Of a stretch of 25,535 nt of DNA, positions 9,579-19,000 are shown piece after piece. Location: NCBI GenBank assembly GCA_008931825.1, contig QXVZ01008006.1, forward strand, positions 1-25,535, read 5' to 3'. A program made the translations under genes and the position numbers. This DNA comes from Phallusia fumigata (Eukaryota > Chordata > Ascidiacea > Phlebobranchia > Ascidiidae). The stretch's first letter is position 1, and every line of letters starts with the position of its first letter. The notes under the pieces were generated by a model, which saw nothing but the letters and a program-made list of their open reading frames with translations, searched no databases and had not been told where the DNA came from.

Positions 9579-12178
9579 ATGGAAGTGCTGTGGGAAGATC
9601 GGGATATTCGCTTTGATCTGACTGAACAGTAGGTGGCAAAATTTCATAAACAGAAATTTTAGATGTTAGTAGCAATGGCCTGCTTGTTCTTTCTTACCAA
9701 AAGTATGTTATGTTAAATAAATTGGTGTCCACGACACTAGTGGTTGTCCGGGATTGTTAGTTCCTGAAATGCATTTCTTTGCAGACAAATGAATATGCGA
9801 CCAGGTGAGGAGTTGATTGAAGTTTTTCAACCAGTGGAAGATACAAAAGGAAATAAAGGCAAACCTGGAAAACTCATGATTACAAATCTAAGGCTGATAT
9901 GGTATTCACTGAAGTTTCCCAGAGTAAACCTGTGTATGGCTATATCATTCAACTGTTTGGTTAATCATCGTCACCAACTAATGTGCTACCTTATCTTGCA
10001 GCAATTGGATACTCCTGTGTTCTTAACATCACTACCAAATCCACCAGTTCTGTAAGTAAACAGCCCCATAATGTATTTTGCTTAATGTGGACATAGCTAT
10101 TGAATTTTTTCATTGACAGAAACTTCGAGGAAATACAGATTCCTTATGCCTTGCAACAAAATGCAATAACAACCGTTTTGAATTCGTTTTTACCAGTGAG
10201 AGTTCATGCAACACCCAGATGTTTGTTACTGTGTTAGCCATTTTTAAGTAAGTAGTCTGTTTTTAACCAATAAACAAGTGATTATATTTTATATTCGCAT
10301 CTCAGAGCATATGACTCTAGCAAACTGTACAGAGACTTGAAGTTGAGGGGAGCACTTATCCAAAACAAGCAACTCAAGCTTCTGCCTCAAGTATAGTTGT
10401 TTTTTATCATTCTGGCATATTTTTGTGCTGCAAGTGTTTGATGAATTTTTGTTATAAAGGAGGAGCTATACGACAAGGTGAATGGTGTGTGGAACTTGTC
10501 AAGCGATCAAGGAAACCTAGGCACATTCTTTGTAACCAACATTCGTGTTGTATGGCATGCCAACATGAATGAAAGCTTCAATGTCAGCATTCCATACCTT
10601 CAAATTGTAAGTACTTGAAAGTATTTCACAACTAGTCAAGAAGTCAGACATAGTTGAAAGTGAAATCACTATATCTTGCAGCAAAGTGTAAAGGTGAGGG
10701 ATTCAAAGTTTGGTTTTGCAATGGTGATTGAAAGCACATGGCAAAGTGGTGGTTACGTCCTTGGATTTCGGATTGATCCACTAGAAAAATTGAAAGAGAC
10801 CGCCAAGGAAATTGAGAGTCTTCACCGCGTTTACTCAGCAAGCCCTGTGTATGGAGTGCAACATGAAAAAAATATTGATAAGGTACGGTTTACACTTTGG
10901 TGGCGGTAAACATTAAACAATTACTTAATAATGCATCAAGTCTCAAGTGTAAAACATTCTAAGAACATTTAACCAACGTCTTTGCACCAAAAGGTGGATG
11001 AGGAACTTGAAAATGGACAGATCATTAATGCTGCTGTAATGGAAGATATTGATATAGACACCAGTATCAAATCTGATGCTTGTGTGGCTTACTATGCTGA
11101 TGATATGGGGACAGAAGAGCCTTCTTCTGAACCTGTTCNCATGAAGCTGCTGCGTAGTTCGAAGCAAAACAAGATTGGAATTCGTTTTACCATTCACCCT
11201 GATGACGTAAGCACGATGTGAACTAGTTTAGGAACAAGGCACCATAACTGACATTATTAACCTTGTTATAAATACAGGCACAACGGTCCAAAAACATTTG
11301 ATCATTGTCGGATTTGTATGCGATCATTTATTACACAGTGCTCTTGACGAGCAGCGCCCAACCCGTAACCTTACATAATTAGCAACTAATTTTTCGAGAG
11401 ACTTCCAGAAATATTTGCGAAAACTATCGTTATTTTGGTCCAGTAAAACAAGCTCTCTTTCTAGCTCCGAGTGCCCATGTGAACGAAATTTGTGGTGAAG
11501 TGATTCGCAANATGAAAAGGCACTTTGGAGGTAGAAAGGGTTCCAAATTTTAATAATGATTTGTTGCCTTTCAGTCGGTTTGCATGAGTCAAGCTTTAAA
11601 CTCCACTGCTACAAGGACGTATTTCATATATTTTTGTCCCTTGAGGTGTGGTACTTACAAAGTCTGTGGCGACCGCGGTTTGTTGGGTCCACGGCATATG
11701 CGTCTATGAGTCTCAGTTTGTATTACAGGTGTTTTGTTAATTGTTTAATTGTTCTTTACTATGCGTGGACGATATGGATTAGGGTCGTCACTTATTATAT
11801 GTGAGAACTCGATACCACCGTCTTTGACAATGCCATAACCTCGTACACCTCCTCAAAGCTCCTGAGCTTGCCAGGACAGAGTCCCTGAATCCTCACACAG
11901 GTGTTTTGCACTTCAGGTTGTTTGTTTATTTATCTTATTCAAATAGAATCCAAGACAAGAAAACAATGCATTAGAGTTTGCTTAAGAAACCTCNNNNNNN
12001 NNNNNNNNNNNNNNNNNNNNNNNNNNNNNNNNNNNNNNNNNNNNNNNNNNNNNNNNNNNNNNNNNNNNNNNNNNNNNNNNNNNNNNNNNNNNNNNNNGTA
12101 TTCTCCCCTGAACTTGGTCTTGCAATTGAACCTTTGAAACCTGGATACACATTAGAATCTTTATGGAAGATATTTTGA
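9579..12178 (+). CDS. BBS5: BBS5, BBSome subunit (last coding stretch broken by misassembly)
   Basis: Subunit of the BBSome, the coat that moves membrane proteins in and out of cilia; it carries two PH-like domains reported to bind phosphoinositides. Exons: 9579-9628, 9785-9933, 10002-10051, 10120-10247, 10306-10390, 10460-10606, 10682-10882, 10994-11138 (broken) and 12098-12178 (stop 12176-12178). Phases agree at every junction. The product is about 344 residues; human BBS5 has 341. The start [14 protein letters not shown] matches the conserved N-terminus. Other near-identical blocks are [37 protein letters not shown] and QSGGYVLGF. The C-terminus ([17 protein letters not shown]) resumes after 11139-12097, which is foreign sequence and Ns; EPV before the break joins VFSPEL after it, so the exon is continuous in the real genome. 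No poly(A) signal is visible nearby. Confidence 0.96.
11139..11139. other. single-N contig junction inside a BBS5 exon
   Basis: One N directly follows the BBS5 codons for SSEPV. The next base belongs to the ZFYVE gene, so a contig from elsewhere has been placed in the BBS5 gap. Confidence 0.93.
11140..11510 (+). repeat. misplaced allelic fragment of the ZFYVE gene
   Basis: Bases 11140-11206 repeat the end of the ZFYVE exon 7483-7641 (from MKLLRSS to HPDD), followed by its donor and intron with scattered differences. At 11478/11479 the sequence jumps from the equivalent of 7905 to that of 8165, so 259 bases present in the main copy are absent here. It is not a functional part of BBS5; it is the other allele of the ZFYVE 3' region inserted by the assembler. 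Confidence 0.9.
11511..11511. other. single-N contig junction
   Basis: One N separates the ZFYVE allelic fragment from a contig that begins with sequence matching the BBS5 3' flank (12227 onward). Confidence 0.9.
11512..11993 (+). repeat. misplaced contig: allelic copy of the BBS5 3' flank plus unmatched sequence
   Basis: About 157 bases (11512-11668) match 12227-12383 with a few substitutions. From 11669 on, the two diverge completely. The unmatched half is more GC-rich and contains a minus-strand open stretch ending at 11795. Either one allele carries an insertion or the contig is chimeric. Confidence 0.8.
11994..12097. other. assembly gap (104 Ns)
   Basis: Run of undetermined bases. The sequence directly after it continues the BBS5 coding frame, so the true BBS5 exon may span this place with little or no missing sequence. 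Confidence 0.98.
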
Positions 12179-12971
12179 GTCTGCTGGCTTTTGTTTTAAA
12201 CAAACTGATTATTTCACTGTAAATGATGAAAAGGCACTTTGGAGGTAGAAAGGGTTGCAAATTTTAATAATGATTTGTTGCCTTTCAGTCTGTTTGCATG
12301 AGTCAAGCTTTAAACTCCACTGCTACAAGGACATATTTCACATATTTTTGTCCCTTGAGGTGTGGTACTTACAAAGTCTATTAACTGTCTGAATGGTTTG
12401 TTTTTACCAGTGCATATACTTAGTTTTTGTTATGTTTGGTCCTGGGTTGTTCCAAACGTCAATTCAAAAGCTTTGGCCCAATTGCATTTACTTTTATATG
12501 TTTTTGTGTACGAGAGGGGATACTGTAAAAATACGACTTGGATGTAGAAAAAGACCCATTCAACGCAATTGTCAAAACAACTCAACGTTTTGACCAAAAA
12601 TTTGTCATTTCTAAAAAACAAAAAACATGACTGTTTCAATTTACTGGCCTTTACACTGGTAACAGAAAGGGCGCCTAGATATTTTTTGCTCCGGGATTTC
12701 CGATAGTTTCAATCAGGCCTGACTGACACATCCGAGTTATCAACACATTTTACCACCGATCGCAACCACAATCGGCCGTCTTTGCTGTTTGTTATACTCT
12801 ACAGTACATCTATAACGCGATTTGTCATAACAAGGATAAAAATACAAAATTTTTCCTTTGCGATAACGTTTCTTCCCTCTGACACAATCAACTGAACATT
12901 TGTACAATACAAAACTGGCGAAAGAACAAAATGAACAACTGGAAAACTGTCCACTCTCTTGTCCACCTTCA
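12179..12971. other. convergent 3' flanks of BBS5 and the minus-strand gene
   Basis: Lies between the BBS5 stop (+) and the stop of the minus-strand gene at 12972. It contains 12227-12383, which has an allelic copy at 11512. No AATAAA was seen for either gene. A minus-strand open frame (12740-12979, 79 codons, seven Cys) covers the presumed 3' UTR of the minus-strand gene. Confidence 0.6.
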
Positions 12972-14319
12972 TCATACATGCAGATGCTTCATGAGGCCGT
13001 GAATAGCATGTGTGGAGCCTTCAGTTTGTCCGAGATACACCTCAATTGCTGCCTTCATGTTTCGTTTGTTGTCGTCGCTGATTTTATTCAGTCGATCCAA
13101 CTCCATTCGCCAGAAGTCTTGCGACGTCCTTTTGAAGTCGTTCTTGAATTTCTTTGTTTTGTCCAACTTAAATAATCTTGTTTTCATCTCCTTTCTAAAA
13201 ATGTTGTGCTGGGTAAGCGAATTAGATGCGGAAAGTAGCTTTGTATTTTTGCTGGAAACAAACGTTTATCTGAAGCCCAAAAGCGTGGCCAGCAAAAAAT
13301 TTGGAAAAATATTTCCAGGCATAACCTTGATGTACAATTTGTAAATGGGGAGCGGGGGCATAACCTATCTAAGAATAGTTGACCTATGAATGTTATTACT
13401 CGTGTCATCTTGACATGAGTTTGCCTAACCTTAGTTCAGGTACTTGGTCGTAATAGATTTTTGGCTTTCTTCCGACGTTCGGTTTGATGATGCGAACCAG
13501 AGGAAACGGTGGTAGTCGTGTGCTGCCCTCTCGCGGCGGCCTGATTACTTTTTCCTCAGTCACCTCCGCTGTACTGTAAAAACAAATTAGGCGTACCGGT
13601 TAATTAAATTCGATGGTATGTTTCCAGGACATTGTCTCTCTGACTTGGCTAATTTAATTAGGTTTATTGTTTTGACCAAATAATTGCGTGTGTTTTTAGT
13701 TATGGAAACTACGAATGTCTCAAAGTTAAGTTCGCCCCTTCATGTTTTCATATAAATGGTTCATATAAGTCCCCAAGGTGCAACGTTTTTGATATTACTG
13801 GTTTATGTTCAAGTAAAATGTTTTCGAAATTATACAACCAAATTTTTTTAGTCCAAAGCCAAAGCTACAGTAGGCCTAGTCGAAAATCACATTTAGTCCG
13901 ATTCAAATGCAGAAATTTGGATCAAACCTCGTACTAAAACTACATATGCCACGTCTATTTGTGTTAAAATTTGGTATGTTTTCACACGTAATAAACCTTG
14001 AATCAGAACACAACGATTTAAAAATTTGTTTTCCGCTTTACGTTGTATTGACAAAACCTATCGTCGAGTTCTACAGTCATATTTTGTGTTCTAAAACGTC
14101 AAGGCACATTTATTTTGAAAGGGTCTCCACAGTTAGGTTAAAGCGAGGAAGCGGAAATGTTTTTGCATCCACAACTAATACTGTTTCAAATAAAACTGAC
14201 TTAAACTCAACTTTGTCTTGTATATTCTTATTATCCAATCAATCTTATATCTGTTTTCTTTTAATTAGTCAAAATGTACATTACCTCATGTCTGGTTGTT
14301 GTTCATTTTCTTCCGCCAT
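12972..14319 (-). CDS. unidentified three-exon gene, basic ~152-residue protein
   Basis: Not recognised. Read on the minus strand the exons are 14319-14285 (start, MAEENEQQPDM), 13573-13431 or a few bases lower, and 13251-12972 (stop). The first exon ends in phase 2 at a GTAATG donor. The second begins after TTTGTTTTTACAG and ends in phase 2 at a GTTAGG donor. The third begins after TTTGTTTCCAG and restores the frame. All junctions agree, giving about 152 residues. The middle exon encodes a Pro/Arg-rich stretch (RPPREGSTRLPPFPLVRI). The last 92 residues are Lys-rich and probably helical (EMKTRLFKLDKTKKFK, ELDRLNKISDDNKRNMK), ending in HGLMKHLHV and two stop codons. No signal peptide or membrane segment is seen. 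The GCGG after ATG and the composition look like a real gene, but there is no homologue I can name. Confidence 0.65.
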
Positions 14320-15249
14320 GTTTTTACACCAACCGATTTTCGTTTTGGACATAAGCCGCAACCAGTTTCCTGTTGTGCGATTATTGCGCCCGGCCAAAGA
14401 TAATATATCTGATCTGGTGCGGTTGGCTTAAAGATCATATTTCATCTCTCCTGTAAACGCGCTACGATGTGTTCACAACATTCCGTACCTATTATATTTC
14501 ACTTTGTTTCGGCAAAGCGAAATTGTTGAATATTGTTGGAATACTGCGGAGAGGTGGCCCCAGTCGAGGAAAGATCTTCAAGTCCTAAACGTCGTGTTTA
14601 TTTTGCCAACCAGCCTGCTGCAGTTTTGGCTATATACGTAACATTGAAACAAGTGTTACTGACCTCGAAGGCCACACGCTATATAAGGCTACCAAACTGC
14701 TCGCTATTGTAATCCATGTTGCCACAATCGTAGCACACACTGGAATTAGGAACACAAAAAAGTTTACGTGGAGCACAAAATGATTTCAACCTTTTAGAAT
14801 TTTTTGTCCGGCCTGTATTAACAAGAGGGACTGATCCAAGAAATAGCCAAAATTACTTGTCAAGACAATTTATTACTCTAAACAGGTTATTCCACAATCG
14901 GTTGCGTTGCACCTTAAACTGCAATTTTAAACGATTATTTTGTAAATAGCGGCCAGAAAAAATAAAAGCTCCAACGCCAACTTCCAACTCCAAGACTGTA
15001 CTGCACTGATAATGTCCAACATATTTTAGGGTCGTACGATGCCCAAGTCTGGTGCATTTGGATCAGAGTAAAATGCAATGCAATGTTTTGCAAACCTATT
15101 TACCCATTGCCTTTTTTGTATTTTCTTAGACTAAAATTTACGGTAAGACGTTAACTTTTTTCGAATACATGTGTTGCTGTAATAACTGCATTTTTTAGCG
15201 CCGAACAAGCATTGGCACTGGTTAAACACTTGCATTGGATTTGGAATAA
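14320..15249. other. intergenic region 5' of the minus-strand gene
   Basis: Should hold the promoter of the minus-strand gene. A TATA-like GCTATATAAGGC lies near 14680 but is on the + strand and leads into no recognised gene. No repeat, RNA gene or other coding sequence was recognised. Confidence 0.4.
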
Positions 15250-15552
15250 GTGAAGGGAACAAAGTCAAGACGCTCAACAAACGTCAAGCGCAGAAAAATA
15301 CCGCTTGGGGAAGTATCGAGCACTGCCTCGGGCGATGATGGGAAAGTCCCAATTTTTATGTCAAGTGCGAAAAACACAATTTTAGTGTCTGATAATAAAC
15401 CCAAAAAATTGTCTCGTTTAATGCTTATGAACACAAAAAATCCAAAAAAAACTTTTATGGACATTTTAACATGTGGATGCGCCTTTTTTGTAAACAAACC
15501 ATCCCTTGACAACGGACATATGTGTGGTGTGCCATGTGTCAATGTTTTGTAA
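15250..15552 (+). CDS. unassigned open frame, up to 100 codons
   Basis: Open frame with a Lys/Arg-rich start (KGTKSRRSTNVKRRK), a Ser/Asp-containing middle and a Cys-containing end (CGCAFF, GHMCGVPC). It opens straight after a stop codon, with a GTG and not an ATG as first codon; the first internal ATG is at about 15358. It does not join REXO1 in any obvious way. The composition is more protein-like than neighbouring chance frames. It could be an exon of an unknown gene, a fragment of a mobile element or noise. Confidence 0.2.
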   Translation: MKGTKSRRSTNVKRRKIPLGEVSSTASGDDGKVPIFMSSAKNTILVSDNKPKKLSRLMLMNTKNPKKTFMDILTCGCAFFVNKPSLDNGHMCGVPCVNVL

Positions 15553-15890
15553 AAACGAGTAAGTATCTGTGTGTTCCTATCATATGGGAATTGTTGTCTT
15601 TAGTTAAGGCAAAGATAAAGGATAAGCATATAGTATGTCATCCCACAGGCAGAATGTTTTAATGAACTGTTGTAAACTCATCCTTAAATATTAGAAGCTG
15701 GTCACATCTTAATCAATCCATTACTCGCTTTCCCACATTCTTGTTTTCACGCGTCACCTCCACATCCGTTTCCTTGTTTCATTTATTTGCATATTTTTTC
15801 TGTTTTTCATTTATTTGCTTTCGTGTTACGTCTTCTACGTTCACATGCTTGTGATTGTTTTTGTTTAAAGCATCTTAATTGGCCTCGAAG
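15553..15890. other. intergenic, AT-rich
   Basis: Nothing recognised except a short direct repeat CATTTATTTGC at about 15780 and 15810. Confidence 0.4.
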
Positions 15891-15893
15891 TTA

Positions 15894-15958
15894 GGGGTGG
15901 CTGACAAGGTGACCCCAGGCTATTTGAGAGCCCCGCTGCTCAAAGAGCATGAAATAAA
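15894..15958 (+). other. cluster of three small hairpins followed by AATAAA
   Basis: Three consecutive perfect inverted repeats: GGGGT/ACCCC (15894-15898 with 15912-15916), GGCT/AGCC (15918-15921 with 15929-15932) and TGCTC/GAGCA (15937-15941 with 15945-15949), with loops of 13, 7 and 3 bases. AATAAA follows at 15953. The stretch is more GC-rich than its surroundings. It may be the end of a short interspersed element or of a structured transcript. It does not fit a tRNA cloverleaf. Confidence 0.35.
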
Positions 15959-16052
15959 CTAAACTACTAGTATTATAATAAACTTCTTATGATAGGCTGC
16001 AGATAATGTTAAAGGAACATTCAGTGATAAAAAGTATTATTACCATTTGTAA

Positions 16053-19000
16053 ATGTTGCCAAATCTTGGGTATTTCCGAGGCATTAGCTGCCCATCCCAA
16101 AGAAGTGATGGACAATGTAATCGACCATACTGCCAGTTCCGACATGCTGAAAACACATCTGGTAAGATTTCACATTTTTTTAAATGTTTAAAAGTTATGA
16201 AATATTATGTTTTCTTCAAGGTTCAAGTAAAAAAGCAAACCCAATTAGCTTGGATGCAGTCAACAAAGCAATTGACACTTTAAAAAATAAGATTGCTGGT
16301 GGTACTATTACTGTATCAAGTGATAGCGAATGTGACCAAGTTAATGAAGTAAAAGGTGTCAATGTAGCCGAATACAAACCATATGGAGCAGCTGCAGATT
16401 TGTACAAGGGAATAACAAAGTCTGGTAAGCTACATGTAAACAGCCTTAAAAATTCAAACACACAAGTGGTGTAATGAATGGACTATGATTGGAAAATTAT
16501 CGGAATAGTGTATACCTATAAAAACAAGTTTATTAAATTTACGTGAGAGTAAACATCCATTTCATAGCCACTGTTTCTATTCATGGTAAATATGCAGATA
16601 AAATATTAGTGATAAAGTGTGAAAACATTTTTGTAAGGGGTTTGTCAGTTAATAAATCTCTGTTTGTGTTGTTACTACCTTTTTTATGCCGCAGACAATA
16701 TTAAAGCTGATCACAGCATTATTCATCAGAAGGCCAGTCACAAGTCATTTCTACATGCTGCCAAAGGACCATCAAACAAACAATTTGGGTATTTTACTTG
16801 CATAGAATATGCGCTATTTGAGAGGGTTCGCACTACTGAATTAGTTGATAAATACTAGTTTTTGTAACAAACAAAAGAGTTACATTTGAACAGTTCTGAT
16901 GCCAATTTAAAGTTGCTGGATTAGTACTGTTAGTAACAAGGCTTAATCATCTCTGTCTCATTTTATTTAATAAGAACCTACACTACTTTTAACAGATTAA
17001 CTTACCAAAAAAAGAAAGCAAAACAAACAACTAAGGTTAACTACACTCTTAATTCTGCAACTTTACCTACCAATGATCTGGAGTATGATCCATTGTGCAA
17101 CTACGATGTCCCAGATGTGACGGACAAGCAAAAGAAAATAGGTAAAAATTGCTCTGTTTTTTGACTAAAACACTCTTGGTTCCTTTATTGTGCTACGTTA
17201 CCTCTTTAGAAGAAAGTACTTCTTCAGAAAATGAAGACCTTCCTGCTACTGATCTCATAATTGATGATTCGGATTCAGATACCGAGATAGATAAAACTAT
17301 TGATAAACAGGAACCCTCTGTATCTACACATCAAGGTTCCATAAAACCCCAATCTAAATCAGGAGGAAATAATCCTGAAGTGGAAGTCAAATCTAAATCT
17401 ACAGATCCCAAAACTACAATTAGGGATGTTCAGAAACCACAGGTTGCCAATGTCATTGATTTGACTCTATGGGAAAGTGACAGCGATAGAGGAAAGTCCA
17501 GCATAGAGGTGTCTGATGTTGAACTTTTTGGCAATGACAGTGATACTGATGGTGTGACTTATCAGCCAGCAACAAGCACTGCAAGTATTCAAAAACCTGA
17601 AAATGAAAGTAAAAAATCTGCCACTTTGCATTCTGCCACTGATATTAAACCCGAAGCAAAGACTGGAAATAAGGAGACAAAAAAGCGAGCCAACACAAAA
17701 GAAAGCAAACTGTCAAAGGCTTCAAAACAAGTACCCAAAAAAATTAAAAAGGATAAAGTTACTCCCACCAAAGACAAACATGCAAGCACAAAAAACAAAC
17801 ATAAAAGAAAAAATAGCAGCAGCATTTCAGACAAGCCCAAAAAAATTAAAGCAACGTTTAAATCACCGAACATTGATGAATATGTTGACAAAAGTGAAAT
17901 AGAGAGGTATAGTGCCTAACTATGTTCTTTGTAAAACCTACTTTCACTGTCATTAACTTATTATATGTTTGTATTAAGGCTGGACGAAGAGCTCAACGGA
18001 ATAAATACATTTGAGGAATGTTTTCAAATTTACAAGGAAAGTTTCACTATTCCTGAAGACAAAAAGGAGAAAAAAGATGAAGCAAAACAAAGCACTAAAA
18101 TGAACTTGCAACCAGTAAGTTGCTGTGCTTTAGTTGATGTAGCAATGTAGGTAGTTAATTTGTTTAATCATGGTACTGTTCAAATTATTTACAGTTTTTG
18201 TTTTGGGTGAAGTTGAAAAAATGTAATCATATACATTCCAGGAACCTTCTGTCAACAAAGAAGAAAAGTTTCAAACTGTATTTCCCCAAAAATCAACAAG
18301 AAAGGCTCATGTTTCTGCAACTGGTTCAGCTACAGCATTGCAGCGGGTGGGTTTAAAAATATTAAGTTTAAAAGCATTTCATTACATGCAAACCATGAAA
18401 CAAATGCTACCTTTAAACACATTATTATTGCTGATGATCTTTGTTAAGTTTGATGTGGCATTGTTTCAGGTCCCAAGAAAGGCTAAAAGATTTCCAACTC
18501 CTGCTCAGGCCATGCTAAACAGGTTAAAACTGTTAAAGGAAGAACAAGAACTGAACATTTTAAAAGCAGCAGAAGCAGAATTGACAGGGGTGGGTAAAAA
18601 TGTTTAGTATTGACTTCTATCCAGTTTGCTCTAAAAATATTAAAAAAACGCTATGATTGTATTGTTGCAGCTGAAATCGGCTGTAAAGGCACGAGTTGCT
18701 CATTTGCCCTCTGAAAGTGTCAGCTCAAGCAGTCTAAGCATCTCCAGAAAGCACCGTCTCGCACAAAACGTTTTACAAGTCTCTGAACCACTGAGTGTCC
18801 TGACTGCATCATCAGGACACATAAGAAAACCATTTGTGGATTTGGTGAGGTTAGTTATTGAGTTTTTTATTTATTTCTTTAGCTAGCTTAGCTAGCCATA
18901 CACCAGACAAAATTGGCAAAATAACTCTTGTAACGCTAAAGGTTGCCAGCCCCTGGGTTAAGCTAAGTTTTTAAAACTTGTTACTAACTGCAAAAATAAC

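Noticed and set aside
13907-14431. 174-codon + strand open frame, the longest uninterrupted one outside the REXO1 exons
   Set aside because: Composition is typical of translated AT-rich non-coding DNA, it shows no domain, and it runs opposite to the ATG exon of the better supported minus-strand gene.
15894-15958. tRNA gene
   Set aside because: The hairpins do not form a cloverleaf, no acceptor stem pairs, and no anticodon arm of the right size is present.
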